From assembly GCA_964479695.1 (NCBI GenBank), contig CAYZSO010000005.1:79489-143488 (forward strand): a DNA stretch of 64,000 nt, given 5' to 3'. Position 1 is the stretch's first letter. The number at the start of each line of letters is the position of its first letter. The notes beneath the pieces were generated by a model. That model did no database searches and was not told the origin of the DNA. It saw only the letters and a list, made by a program, of their open reading frames with translations. This DNA is from JAAYZH01 sp964479695 (lineage in GTDB: Bacteria; Bacillota; Clostridia; Saccharofermentanales; Fastidiosipilaceae). Positions 1-8,667 of the stretch are shown here, in pieces. Position numbers and translations under genes: made by a program.

Positions 1-1142
1 CGATCGGCAACACCTTGGTACTCATTTTGCTTGCCGGTCTCCTGATGATGGCCATTGCCATCCCTACCGCGGAGCCGGTTCTGAGGCTCTTGGACACGCC
101 CGAAGAAATTATCGGCATGTCCAGGGATTACCTCGTCATTACGTTTATCGGCGTGTTGGGGACCGCTTTTTACAATATCGGTTCCGGTATTTTACGCGGT
201 CTCGGTGATGCGTTTACGCCTTTGATTTTTCTCCTTGTTGCCACCATCCTCAATACCGTCCTAGACATGCATTTTGTCTGGAATTTGCACTGGGGTGTGG
301 CCGGAGCCGCCTGGGCAACGATCATTTCACAGGCGGTTTCCGCGGTTCTGGTCTTGATGCGGCTCTACCGTGTCCCCACCATTGATAAACTCACCAAGGA
401 AGACTTGAAACCGGATCTCAGCTTGATCAAAGAACTTCTGCGCCTGGGCCTCCCCGCGGGCGTAACTCAAGGAATCTTCTCCATGGCGATGATCATGGTG
501 CAGAATTTGACCAATCAGATGGGCACAATCGTCATTGAAGCCAACACAGCGGTCATCCGTATCGATGGCTTTGCGATGATGCCGAACTTTACTTTTGGTA
601 TGGCAGCGACCACGTTTATCGGGCAGAATATTGGTGCAGGTAAGATGGATCGAGTGAAAGACGGTGCCAAAGTCGTCACCCGCCTCGCCCTAGGCGTTTC
701 GGCTACGCTCACCGTGCTGATCTTGCTCTTTGGCCGCCAAGTCCTCACGCTCTTCACCACCGACCCCCAAGTCATCGAAATCGGCTACGGGATGATGCTG
801 GTCCTGGCTGTGGGCTATGTGGCCGTTTCGCAGACGCAGGCGTACGGCGGTATTTTGCGTGGCGCGGGAGACACCATGGCCTCCATGTGGATTTCGCTGA
901 TCACTTCCGTCGGCATGCGTGTGCCTCTGGCTTATTTCTTCGTCTGGGTCAGCCGTTCCGAGCGTTGGCCGAATGGTTCGCCTTACATGTTGAACCTCTC
1001 CCTCACAATCACTTGGATTCTGGGTGCGATCTTCACGTATGCTTGGTATAAGAAGGGCAAATGGCGCGAGAAGAGCGTGCTGGCGGACCTTGCGTCCACA
1101 GAAGATCAGGCGGAGATTTTGCCTGCGTCAGAAGAGAATTAG
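1..1142 (+). CDS. MATE-family multidrug/cation exporter, 5' end outside window
   Basis: Polytopic membrane protein that would export drugs or other cationic compounds using an H+ or Na+ gradient. The frame is open from base 3 with no start or ribosome site, so the first ~70 residues of a normal ~450-residue MATE protein lie upstream of the window; the TTG at 15 is internal. About 380 residues are visible, with repeated hydrophobic segments and MATE-like stretches such as GSGILRGLGDAFTPL and, in the second half, GGILRGAGDTMAS. The tail is short and acidic. It is convergent with cca, 39 bases away. Substrate cannot be told from sequence. Confidence 0.9.
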   Translation, partial: IGNTLVLILLAGLLMMAIAIPTAEPVLRLLDTPEEIIGMSRDYLVITFIGVLGTAFYNIGSGILRGLGDAFTPLIFLLVATILNTVLDMHFVWNLHWGVAGAAWATIISQAVSAVLVLMRLYRVPTIDKLTKEDLKPDLSLIKELLRLGLPAGVTQGIFSMAMIMVQNLTNQMGTIVIEANTAVIRIDGFAMMPNFTFGMAATTFIGQNIGAGKMDRVKDGAKVVTRLALGVSATLTVLILLFGRQVLTLFTTDPQVIEIGYGMMLVLAVGYVAVSQTQAYGGILRGAGDTMASMWISLITSVGMRVPLAYFFVWVSRSERWPNGSPYMLNLSLTITWILGAIFTYAWYKKGKWREKSVLADLASTEDQAEILPASEEN

Positions 1143-1181
1143 GCGGAGATTTCGCTGCAAGGAGATGCAAGGAGATCAGGT

Positions 1182-2402
1182 TTAGCTTTCGGCACGCGCC
1201 AACAGGGCTACGGCATCGTTTGGCAGTTCGCCTGCGATCACTTCGTTCCAGAGCCGTTCCAGCGTTTGCCCCAGTTTCGGTCCTTCGGGCCAGCCTCGGG
1301 CTAATAAATCGTCGCCGCTGATCGCGAGGTTTGCCGGAGCAGCCGGTAATTCTTCCTCCTTTATGGTGGCCAAAGCCGCCCCCACCGCCTCCGTGTACGC
1401 CTCATCTTCACCCGCCGCTTTCAGTAAGAGCAGCCAGTTCGACAGATCGATGGTGTAAGTCCTTGCATGCTTCAGGAGTGCTGCCGGCGCCGGATCAAGC
1501 GGTTTGTGATCACAGGCGGCCGTATACGCAAAGAAAATTCTGTCCTCTTCGCGGCTCAAGCGCAGGCGTGACACAGCCTGAGGCCGCGACTCCTCCGGAA
1601 TGGTGAGGCCAATCAGGCAGAGCCTCGCGGCAAAGTGCCTAGGGAGCGAGGCAAAAGCCTCTTCGTTGAAGCGCGGGTCTTCCCGATTCATCTCCGGGAA
1701 CAGGTAAAAGAGCACATCTTGTTGCAGGGAAAGTTGTTCCGGAAAATGTTCGGCCGTGAGGAGCCGACGTAGCTCCGATGTGATCCTTTCCGGCGCAATC
1801 CACGCCAAGTCGGAAAAAAGATGCCGCGCCGCGCGCACGGTCTCTGTTTCAATCTCAAAACCATAACTGGCCGCCAAACGATACGCCCGCAAAATGCGCA
1901 GGGCGTCCTCGCTGAACCTGCGGAAAGGGTCTCCAACCGCGCGAATCAAGCCTTGCCTAAGATCCTGAAGTCCCCCCACTTGATCCACCAAGCCCGCCTC
2001 CGGGTTCCAGGCGAGCGCATTGATGGTGAAATCGCGGCGTTCGAGGTCTTTGGCCAAAGTTGAGAAATGCACCCGATTCGGTCGCCTGTGATCCGCGTAG
2101 TCCAAATCCTCGCGAAAAGTCGTAATCTCGTAGAGCTTGTGGTTGATCACCACACCCACCGTCCCGTGCTTCAGCCCCGTCAGCACCAGCGGATAATCGA
2201 CGAAAATATCCTGCATCTCATCGGGTGTAGCCGAAGTTGCCATATCGTAATCGCCGGGCTTGCGCCCCAAGAGAAGGTCACGAACCGCCCCGCCAATCAG
2301 GTACGCTTCGTGCCCTTGATCACCGAGCAAAGTCATCAGTGTGAACACCTCTGCCGGCACCTGGAGATCCCAGGGCTTATCCTGTAAGTCCGGCATCATC
2401 AA
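1182..2402 (-). CDS. cca: CCA-adding enzyme / tRNA nucleotidyltransferase
   Basis: Adds or repairs the 3' CCA end of tRNAs in the cytoplasm. Residues 37-42 read GGAVRD and 51-53 DYD, the nucleotidyltransferase-superfamily signature with the metal-binding acidic pair. RRDFTINAL (122-130) is the class II CCA/poly(A) polymerase motif, followed by the RNA-binding head and body. At 406 residues it has the common bacterial length without an obvious HD domain. The start has three ATG codons in a row; GAGG lies just upstream and overlaps the end of msrAB, whose stop is 3 bases away, so the two are probably co-transcribed. The neighbouring tRNA-Thr encodes its own CCA, so here the enzyme would mainly repair tRNA ends. 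Confidence 0.93.
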   Translation of the reverse strand: MMMPDLQDKPWDLQVPAEVFTLMTLLGDQGHEAYLIGGAVRDLLLGRKPGDYDMATSATPDEMQDIFVDYPLVLTGLKHGTVGVVINHKLYEITTFREDLDYADHRRPNRVHFSTLAKDLERRDFTINALAWNPEAGLVDQVGGLQDLRQGLIRAVGDPFRRFSEDALRILRAYRLAASYGFEIETETVRAARHLFSDLAWIAPERITSELRRLLTAEHFPEQLSLQQDVLFYLFPEMNREDPRFNEEAFASLPRHFAARLCLIGLTIPEESRPQAVSRLRLSREEDRIFFAYTAACDHKPLDPAPAALLKHARTYTIDLSNWLLLLKAAGEDEAYTEAVGAALATIKEEELPAAPANLAISGDDLLARGWPEGPKLGQTLERLWNEVIAGELPNDAVALLARAES

Positions 2403-2405
2403 TCC

Positions 2406-3404
2406 TCAAATATCTTGCAAATAATCGCCGTAGCCCTCTTCTTCCATGCGCTCCTTCGGAATGAAGCGCAGCGCCGCCCCGTTAATGCAGTAGCGAAGGC
2501 CCCCTTTATCCTGCGGACCATCCGTGAACACGTGCCCCAAATGGCTGTCCGCCACATCCGAACGAACCTCCATACGGATCCTCCCGGGCACGCGGTAATC
2601 CAGCCGCTCTTCCAGCTGTCCCTGCCTGATCGGGCGGGTAAACGAAGGCCAACCGCAGCCCGCATCATATTTATCGCGCGACGAGAAAAGGGCCTCCCCG
2701 CTCACAATGTCCACATAAATTCCCGGCTCCCACTCCTGATCCAATTCCGAAGTAAAGGGCGCCTCCGTGTCCTCTTCTTGCGTCACCAGATAGGAAAGCT
2801 CCGGCAAAGTCTCCCTAAGCTCCTGGTCCGAAGGCTTCTCGTAAGGCTTCGTCACCAGCACCGCATCGGCCGGCGGCAAGGTATGGAAACTCACATGGCA
2901 ATAGCCGCCCGGATTCTTCGCCAAATAATCTTGGTGATCCTCCTCCGCCTGACTAATGTTGCCCAGGGGAAGAACCTCGGTCTGAATCGCTTTCTCGTGG
3001 CGACGTTGTTCTTTGGCCAAAGCCGCCTCAATCACAGGCTTATCCGCTTCATCCAGATAGTAGATCCCGCTGCGATACTGCCGCCCCACATCCGCCCCCT
3101 GCCGATCCTTCTGGGTCGGATCAAATGTCAAGAAAAAATACTTCAGCAAATGCGGCAAATCAATCCTGTTCGGATCATAGGCAACAAAAACCGCCTCCAC
3201 ATGATCCGTCTTCCCCGTACACACCGTACGATAATCCGGATCCAACGTCGTTCCGTTCGCATAAGCAGTAAAAGTCCGCGTAACCCCCGGAAGCTTCTTC
3301 AAATACGCTTCCGTTCCCCAAAAGCACCCGCCCGCCAAGACGATTGCCCGGTTCCCTTCCGCTGTCGTGATATCTGTATATTGTCCTGTTAAAATCTTAT
3401 CCAT
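2406..3404 (-). CDS. msrAB: Fused peptide methionine sulfoxide reductase MsrA-MsrB
   Basis: Repairs oxidised methionine; the MsrA half reduces the S and the MsrB half the R sulfoxide. MsrA is N-terminal with GCFWG (26-30, catalytic Cys27). MsrB is C-terminal with CGWPSF (250-255) and the catalytic cysteine in RYCING (Cys306). I see no CxxC zinc pairs in the MsrB half, as in many Bacillota. ATG at 3404 is preceded by AAGGAG at good spacing. The protein has no signal peptide, so it acts in the cytoplasm. A PAL1 palindrome and a 10-bp tandem repeat lie in its upstream region, between it and the divergent DedA gene. Confidence 0.95.
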   Translation of the reverse strand: MDKILTGQYTDITTAEGNRAIVLAGGCFWGTEAYLKKLPGVTRTFTAYANGTTLDPDYRTVCTGKTDHVEAVFVAYDPNRIDLPHLLKYFFLTFDPTQKDRQGADVGRQYRSGIYYLDEADKPVIEAALAKEQRRHEKAIQTEVLPLGNISQAEEDHQDYLAKNPGGYCHVSFHTLPPADAVLVTKPYEKPSDQELRETLPELSYLVTQEEDTEAPFTSELDQEWEPGIYVDIVSGEALFSSRDKYDAGCGWPSFTRPIRQGQLEERLDYRVPGRIRMEVRSDVADSHLGHVFTDGPQDKGGLRYCINGAALRFIPKERMEEEGYGDYLQDI

Positions 3405-3429
3405 TGTTTACTCCTTCGACGCCCGAGGC

Positions 3430-3460
3430 CACTCGTGACCACTCGTGACCACTCGTGACC
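3430..3460. repeat. Tandem repeat, three copies of a 10-bp unit
   Basis: CCACTCGTGA is repeated three times head to tail directly next to PAL1 copy 1, in the 5' region of msrAB. No protein reads through it. Confidence 0.85.
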
Positions 3461-3492
3461 ACCGCAGAACTTTAAATTTAAAGTTCTGCGGT
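3461..3492. repeat. PAL1 palindrome, copy 1
   Basis: Perfect 32-bp palindrome: arm ACCGCAGAACTTTAAA followed directly by its reverse complement, with no loop. It lies between the divergent genes msrAB and DedA, so in this position it cannot be a simple 3' terminator. Confidence 0.95.
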
Positions 3493-3702
3493 GAGGCGCT
3501 CTCTGAAAATTGTAGCATGAAGCCGCCCTTCCCACTGTGTCCCCCCACGAAAACTTAACACAAGCGTAACGTAAAATAAGGCGAGATCTCAAACAGTTAG
3601 CAGAAAAACACATTATACTGGGAGCAAGACTGCTTTTGACACCGTTTTCGATTTCGGAATCATGAGCCTCGGAATCATGAGGGAGAGTCCGGAGGAGACT
3701 TG

Positions 3703-4680
3703 ATGCAAGCTTTTATCGTCGAGATCTTGAATCGCTTTGGGTATCTGGGAATTTACCTTCTGATTACTGTGGAGGCTCTTTTCCCGCCGCTTCCCGCGGA
3801 GTCGGTGCTGCTTCTCACCGGTTTTGCTTCGAAGCTTGAAGGCGTGACACTGAATCCGTGGTTGGTGGCTTTGGTTTCCACATTGGGGAGCACTTCCGGG
3901 GCGCTGATCATCTATTTTTTGGGGTCTTTTTTGACGCATGAGAAACTGGATGCTTGGCTCAAGAAACACCTTCCGCGCTATCCGGGTCTTCGCCGAGGTT
4001 TGAACAAAACTTTTGCTTTTTTCTATAAATACAATCAGTCTGCGGTGTTCTTCGGCCGTTTCGTTCCGGTGGTTCGCCCGCTGATTTCGTGGCCTGCCGG
4101 GATGACCCGAATGCCGCTTATTCCGTTTGTTACGTTCACCTTCATCGCCTGTGGAATTTCCAACACGTTTTATGTGTTCATGGGAAACACCGTTGGCGTC
4201 TACAAGCAGCAGCTCTGGGACTTTGTCATGGAACATATCGCGGTTGTGAGTGTCCTGGGTGGCATGATTCTGCTGATTGTGGCCATCCATTTGATCCTCA
4301 AGTACAGGGCAGAGCTGGAGAAGAGGCTTCTCCGCAAGGAGCGTTTCCGTCAGGCTCGTCTGAGGCGGGAGCAGAAGAAGCTCCGTAAGGCGGAGGAAGA
4401 GCGTTTGGCCAAAGCGGCCGAGCAAGACTCGGCCGCTGATGTTCAAGCGACAGGTTCTGCTGCTTCTCCGGCGACAGCGCCTGCTGCCACTCCGGCGACA
4501 GCGTCTGCTGCCACTCCGGCAGCAGAACTTGCTGTCGCTGAAAGTGGGGGAGAAGTGGATGAGGCGGCTTTGGCCAAAAGAAAGCGTCAAGGATCTGAAC
4601 AGGGAAGCACGAATTCTGTTGGCCCCTCGCTACCCGGCCAAGTTTCCGAATCCACTGCCTCAGGTGACATGCTAAAATGA
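3703..4680 (+). CDS. DedA-family membrane protein with Ala/Pro/Thr-rich tail
   Basis: DedA proteins (the VTT/SNARE-associated fold) are membrane proteins involved in lipid-carrier recycling and envelope homeostasis. Family signs are the N-terminal FPPLPAESVL stretch, GRFVPVVRPLISWPAGM, which fits the R-F/Y-x-P-x-x-R...AG signature, and several hydrophobic segments. ATG at 3703 sits 5 bases after GGAGGAG; the TTG at 3700 is less likely. The last ~110 residues are a basic helix (about 205-240) followed by Ala/Pro/Thr-rich tandem repeats (DNA 4440-4545) that ordinary ~200-residue DedA proteins lack. Two copies of the TTTGGCCAAA motif sit in this tail, encoding LAKAA and LAKRK. Confidence 0.88.
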   Translation: MQAFIVEILNRFGYLGIYLLITVEALFPPLPAESVLLLTGFASKLEGVTLNPWLVALVSTLGSTSGALIIYFLGSFLTHEKLDAWLKKHLPRYPGLRRGLNKTFAFFYKYNQSAVFFGRFVPVVRPLISWPAGMTRMPLIPFVTFTFIACGISNTFYVFMGNTVGVYKQQLWDFVMEHIAVVSVLGGMILLIVAIHLILKYRAELEKRLLRKERFRQARLRREQKKLRKAEEERLAKAAEQDSAADVQATGSAASPATAPAATPATASAATPAAELAVAESGGEVDEAALAKRKRQGSEQGSTNSVGPSLPGQVSESTASGDMLK

Positions 4681-4743
4681 TCGAGAATGATGCAGCTCTT
4701 GGCTGTGAGCTGTGAGCTTATGAGCTGTGAAAAGAGGTGAAAG

Positions 4744-5640
4744 ATGAATCTCGCATCCATTAATTACGCAGGCAGCCCTATGCTTGCCGTTATTTTGGCC
4801 GACGGCCGAATCGCTTCCCTGCAAGCGCTCGGGTTCAAAGTTCGCGAAATGCAGGAGCTGATTGATACTTCGAGCCCCCGGCTCCTTGACCGCATTCGTG
4901 AGAGTCTTGAGGCGAATCTGACTAACGACGACATTTACCTCGACTCCTCGCTGGTCCGCCTCCGCCCACCCTTGCGCTATCCGAAGTCCGATTTTATTTG
5001 CTTGGGCCTCAATTACCGGGAACATGCTGTGGAGTCGCGGAACTTCCTTCACCCTGATGAGACGGATTTGGTCGACCGTGCGTACCCGGTTTACTTCTCC
5101 AAGCGAGCCTCGCGCACGACAGGTCACGGCGAAGGGGTGAATGGTCATTTCGATATCGTCGAGGATTTGGATTACGAGGTTGAGTTGGCAGTTATTATTG
5201 GCCAAAGAGCCCGCCACATCCAGGCAGATCAAGTGAAAGACTATATTTTTGGCTACACCATTTCCAACGACTTCAGCGCTCGCACCCTTCAGAAGCGCTA
5301 CAAGCAGTGGTATTTCGGCAAAAGTCTGGATGGTTTTGCTTGCATCGGTCCCTGGATCACAACTGTGGATGATGTTTCCTTTCCACCTGAACTTGGCATT
5401 CGCAGCTATGTGAACGGGGAACTCCGCCAAAATGCCAACACGAATCAGCTGATTTTCTCCATTGCGGATGTCATTGCCGAACTGAGCCAAGGTATGACGC
5501 TTGAGCCCGGCACAGTTATCCTGACCGGTACTCCGGCGGGCGTTGGTTTCGGCGGTGAAGAGAAGCGTTTTCTCCGCCCGGGAGATGTCGTCCGCTGCGA
5601 AATCGATGGCATCGGCGTTTTGGAAAACGAGATTGTGTGA
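4744..5640 (+). CDS. Fumarylacetoacetate hydrolase-family protein
   Basis: FAH-fold metal enzyme, probably a hydrolase, decarboxylase or acylpyruvase on a 2-oxoacid; the substrate cannot be inferred. DYEVELAVIIG (143-153) supplies the two glutamate ligands Glu145 and Glu147, and NDFSAR (175-180) the aspartate ligand. Near the C-terminus GTVILTGTPAGVGFG is the family's substrate-loop signature. Its 298 residues are typical. AAGAGGTGAAAG precedes the ATG. It stands alone between DedA and the convergent sodA, so there is no pathway context. Confidence 0.88.
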   Translation: MNLASINYAGSPMLAVILADGRIASLQALGFKVREMQELIDTSSPRLLDRIRESLEANLTNDDIYLDSSLVRLRPPLRYPKSDFICLGLNYREHAVESRNFLHPDETDLVDRAYPVYFSKRASRTTGHGEGVNGHFDIVEDLDYEVELAVIIGQRARHIQADQVKDYIFGYTISNDFSARTLQKRYKQWYFGKSLDGFACIGPWITTVDDVSFPPELGIRSYVNGELRQNANTNQLIFSIADVIAELSQGMTLEPGTVILTGTPAGVGFGGEEKRFLRPGDVVRCEIDGIGVLENEIV

Positions 5641-5681
5641 GTTATTTGACGCTGTGCGCGAATTGACAAAACGTTGACAAA

Positions 5682-5730
5682 AAGGAAGCAGCCGTTGAGG
5701 GATGCCCTCTGCCGGCTGCTTCCTTGAGTT
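5682..5730 (-). terminator. Intrinsic terminator, mainly for sodA
   Basis: A 13-bp perfect stem (5682-5694 with 5713-5725, arm AAGGAAGCAGCCG) whose loop contains a smaller GAGGG/CCCTC hairpin. Read on the minus strand it is followed by TTTTTG, so it should end sodA transcription. On the plus strand the following DNA is less T-rich, so it could serve the FAH gene only weakly. Confidence 0.8.
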
Positions 5731-5871
5731 TGTTTCTTTGGTTTGCTTCTTTGAGTATGTTTCTCTGTGTTCGTTGGTATTTTTGTGTGGGTTTGTCAGG
5801 ATTTTTAAGTAAGCGCGAATGAAGTGATCTCTTCATAACAGAGTTGCTTCGCGTCGCCACTACACAAGGTG

Positions 5872-6483
5872 TTACTTCACTGCATCGTTGTAGTTTGCTT
5901 CAACCTGATCCCAATTCACGATGCTCCAGAATGCTTTGACGTAATCCGGACGTCTGTTCTGATAGTTCAGATAATACGCATGCTCCCAGACGTCAACGCC
6001 GAGAACCGGAGTCTTGCCATCCGTAAGCGGTGAATCCTGGTTTGCTGAAGAAGTTACTTCCAGTTTGCCGTCGTTACCAACGACTACCCACGCCCAACCG
6101 GAACCAAAACGATTCGCAGCCGCCGCGTTAAACTCTTCTTTCAAAGCATCCAAGCTGCCCCACTTATCGGTGATGGCCTTCGCCACGTTACCAACGGGTG
6201 TGCCGGTGCCATTCGGCCCAATGACTTTCCAGAAGAAAGCATGATTGGCGTGACCGCCGCCATTGTTTCGTACGGCTGTGCGCTTGTCTTCGGGGATTTT
6301 GTCCAAGTTTGCGACGACTTCTTCAATCGGTTTGTCCGCCCAATCTGTGCCTTCGAGAGCTGCATTTACCTTGTCAATGTAGGCCTGGTGATGCTTGGTG
6401 TGGTGAATCTCCATTGTACGTGCGTCAATATGGGGTTCCAGTGCGTCGTAAGCATAAGCGAGTTTCGGTAATGTGTAAGCCAT
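5872..6483 (-). CDS. sodA: Superoxide dismutase, Mn/Fe type
   Basis: Converts superoxide to hydrogen peroxide and oxygen in the cytoplasm. Metal ligands are visible at His27 (in HHTKHH), His81 (GGHANHAFFW), Asp164 and His168 (DVWEHAYYLNYQNRRPDY). ANQDSPL near 147-153 is the arrangement more usual in Mn-preferring members, but metal use cannot be settled here. The 203-residue length is standard. AGGAGG lies 5 bases before the start. It is monocistronic, with a hairpin terminator downstream. Together with MsrAB it points to oxygen tolerance. Confidence 0.95.
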   Translation of the reverse strand: MAYTLPKLAYAYDALEPHIDARTMEIHHTKHHQAYIDKVNAALEGTDWADKPIEEVVANLDKIPEDKRTAVRNNGGGHANHAFFWKVIGPNGTGTPVGNVAKAITDKWGSLDALKEEFNAAAANRFGSGWAWVVVGNDGKLEVTSSANQDSPLTDGKTPVLGVDVWEHAYYLNYQNRRPDYVKAFWSIVNWDQVEANYNDAVK

Positions 6484-6813
6484 AATGTCCTCCTAGGTAT
6501 GTGTCGTGAGAGTACGGGGCTCCTGATTGGTGCCATCCGGCCTTCGCACAGATGCTGCGTTGCCGCAGTCGTCCCTCACGTGATTTACTATGTTTCTATC
6601 TTACGGGAATGAAATTTGTAATGATGTTTCAAGAGTTACCCATTGCTAACTCCTTGGTAAGCTTTCCTCCATGCTATTATCAGGAATAGAGATTAGTAGT
6701 TCCTATGTGTTCCGCTTGCCTCTATAAGTCCCATGTGTTTGATGATTCTCGTTCTGCGGAGTTCTGCAGAAAACTTAGTTTTCGGAGTACTTGGAATTTC
6801 CAGGAGTTTGTCT
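6484..6813. other. Intergenic region between divergent sodA and lipoprotein gene
   Basis: 330 bases with no gene. On the minus strand TTACAA-N17-TAGAAA (around 6590-6620) is a possible but weak sodA promoter. At 6750-6775 there are short runs, GTTCTGCGG and AGTTCTGCAGAA, that resemble fragments of a PAL1 palindrome; they may be a decayed copy. I see no riboswitch or small RNA. Confidence 0.4.
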
Positions 6814-7341
6814 ATGAATAATCGTATGAAACATCTGAAACATCTGAAATATCCAACCCAAATCCTCTGCACCATCACGGTATTTCTATTACTCTTGTCC
6901 GGATGCAACGCAGCCGGTGGTGAGGACTCATCGTCATGGTTCAATCCGCCAGGAGAAACTACGATCGTCCTCTATGCCCGAGACAAAATGATTGAACTCC
7001 GAGGCGACGAACGCAAGAAACTGATCACGGTCGCACAAGGTCTAGCTGCGCCAGCGGGTGCTACAGAGACTGACCTCGATACCGTGAAGGCACAGCTCCA
7101 AGCGACAAGCGACCTGATTGTTTTTTCCGAAACACAAGGTACCTATCTCTTCGTGGATCGGGCTTTGGCCAAAGCCTACTTCTACCAGCCCTTCGAACAT
7201 ACTGGTCTGACCGCCTATGACTACACCTATGAAATTACGGATAGCTTCCTGACTACTCTGGATGGGCTACTTGCTGACAATCCTCCGGTTCGCGAGGAGA
7301 ATACGCAGGCAAAAATCATGTCACTTCTGGAAAGTAAATAG
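6814..7341 (+). CDS. Predicted small lipoprotein, unknown function
   Basis: 175 residues from the ATG at 6814, which has AGGAG 8 bases upstream; the longer frame from 6733 lacks a ribosome site. It has a basic N-terminus, a hydrophobic core and the lipobox LLSGC, so it should be a lipid-anchored extracellular protein. I recognise no family in the mature part, which starts with a Ser/Gly linker and continues as a mixed alpha/beta region of about 120 residues. One TTTGGCCAAAG motif encodes RALAKAY. It is flanked by sodA (divergent) and fabH, which say little about its role. Confidence 0.7.
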   Translation: MNNRMKHLKHLKYPTQILCTITVFLLLLSGCNAAGGEDSSSWFNPPGETTIVLYARDKMIELRGDERKKLITVAQGLAAPAGATETDLDTVKAQLQATSDLIVFSETQGTYLFVDRALAKAYFYQPFEHTGLTAYDYTYEITDSFLTTLDGLLADNPPVREENTQAKIMSLLESK

Positions 7342-7402
7342 GCGAACAATCGCGCCAGGAGAAGTTAGTAGATCACTTGACCGGATTACCTGGCTCTACA
7401 AC

Positions 7403-7455
7403 TTATCTTGACTTATTTCTAGGACTTATCTGCAGGACTTATCTGCAGGACTTAT
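7403..7455 (+). repeat. Short degenerate tandem repeat
   Basis: GGACTTATCTGCA occurs in two or three imperfect copies between the lipoprotein gene and fabH. No function is apparent. Confidence 0.6.
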
Positions 7456-7616
7456 CTTGCATCACTTCACGTGGTTGACGTGAAGGCTTGCGATCGGTAT
7501 TCTTACGGAGAAAAAGCTTTGATAGTCAAAGTAATTTCGGCATCATTTCGGCATCATGTCGACATCAAAAGAAAATTTGCACCGACACCACACCAAAAAA
7601 GTTAGGACGGTTATTC

Positions 7617-8609
7617 ATGAATCTTACAATACTCGCCGCAGCTTCATATCTTCCGGAGCTCGAAGTCACAAACGAAGAACTCTCGCACGTTGTCGACACC
7701 TCTGACGAGTGGATCCGAACCCGAACCGGCATCGGGAAACGCCATTACGCCAATGGAGAAAATAACTGGGAACTGGGAACCCAAGCCGCAACACGAGCGC
7801 TCGCCCAAGCTGACATGCCGGCTTCCGAGATTGACGCGGTGATTTACACGACCTGCACACCGGATTATTACACGCCTTCGCACGCCTCTCTCGTTTGCCG
7901 AGCACTGGGGATCGAGAATGCAATTGCCTTTGATATCAATGTCGCCTGCTCGGGGTTCATCTATGCCCTCGATATGGCCGCTCGCTATCTGCTCGACCCT
8001 TCCATCCGAAATATTCTTATTGTATCGTCAGAAGTGATGAGTCACATGTTGGACTTCCAGGACAGAACCTCCTGCGTTTTGTTCGGTGACGGCGCCGGTG
8101 CCTGTGTGGTCACTCGCGGGGAAGGGCAGCTGCTCGCCTCTGTTCTCAGAACGAAGCCTGAATTGTTGGAAACGCTGAGTAGCCGGGCTTTGGCCGAAGT
8201 CCGGCACCCCTTCGGTCTCGAACAGAGGCATGAACCCACCAAACTTCTCAATGAGCGGGACAGTCTCTACATGAATGGGGCGGAGGTGTACCGCTACGCT
8301 GTTCAGGAGCTCGTGAGTTTGGTGGAGGATGTTTTGGCCAAAGCCGCCCTCCCCATCAGCGATGTGGATCTTTTTGTGCCTCATCAAGCGAACCAGAGAA
8401 TTATTCACGCTGCCGCGAAACATTCCGACATCCCGGAGGAAAAGGTCATGGTGATGTTGGAGGATACGGGCAATATTTCTTCTGCCTCGATTCCTTATTG
8501 CCTGTCGAGGCTTCGTGCTGAAGGACGCTTGAAACCGGGGATGCTTGTGTTGCTCTGCGGGTTCGGAAGTGGCTTGTCATCAGGTGCTGTCCTGCTCCGC
8601 TGGGCGTGA
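7617..8609 (+). CDS. fabH: Beta-ketoacyl-ACP synthase III
   Basis: Starts fatty acid synthesis by condensing an acyl-CoA with malonyl-ACP. The active-site cysteine is Cys111 in NVACSGF, the histidine is in PHQANQRII, and the asparagine in DTGNISSAS completes the Cys-His-Asn triad. From ATG 7617 the protein has the family's usual 330 residues; the upstream extension to 7488 adds 43 atypical residues and is not used. The ribosome site (AGGACGG) is only fair. It stands alone, away from any fab cluster in this window, so it may be an accessory FabH. Two TTTGGCC(A/G)AAG sites lie in the gene, encoding LAKAA and LAEVR. Confidence 0.92.
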   Translation: MNLTILAAASYLPELEVTNEELSHVVDTSDEWIRTRTGIGKRHYANGENNWELGTQAATRALAQADMPASEIDAVIYTTCTPDYYTPSHASLVCRALGIENAIAFDINVACSGFIYALDMAARYLLDPSIRNILIVSSEVMSHMLDFQDRTSCVLFGDGAGACVVTRGEGQLLASVLRTKPELLETLSSRALAEVRHPFGLEQRHEPTKLLNERDSLYMNGAEVYRYAVQELVSLVEDVLAKAALPISDVDLFVPHQANQRIIHAAAKHSDIPEEKVMVMLEDTGNISSASIPYCLSRLRAEGRLKPGMLVLLCGFGSGLSSGAVLLRWA

Positions 8610-8623
8610 ATTCTCTGCTGTAC

Positions 8624-8629
8624 TATAAT
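8624..8629 (+). promoter_or_regulatory. Possible -10 element for the Nim-like gene
   Basis: TATAAT at 8624-8629, about 40 bases before the start codon; no good -35 box is seen 17 bases upstream, so this is tentative. Confidence 0.4.
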
Positions 8630-8667
8630 GACAATCAGTTTGCTCTGAAGTAGGGGGGGGAAATTCG

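Noticed and set aside
3613..4590. 325-residue open frame on the minus strand
   Set aside because: It lies opposite the DedA gene, is Arg/Ser/His-rich without motifs, and has no ribosome site; it is open because of the repeat tail of DedA.
6733..6813. N-terminal extension of the small lipoprotein
   Set aside because: The longer frame puts 27 residues before the signal sequence and lacks a ribosome site; ATG 6814 has one.
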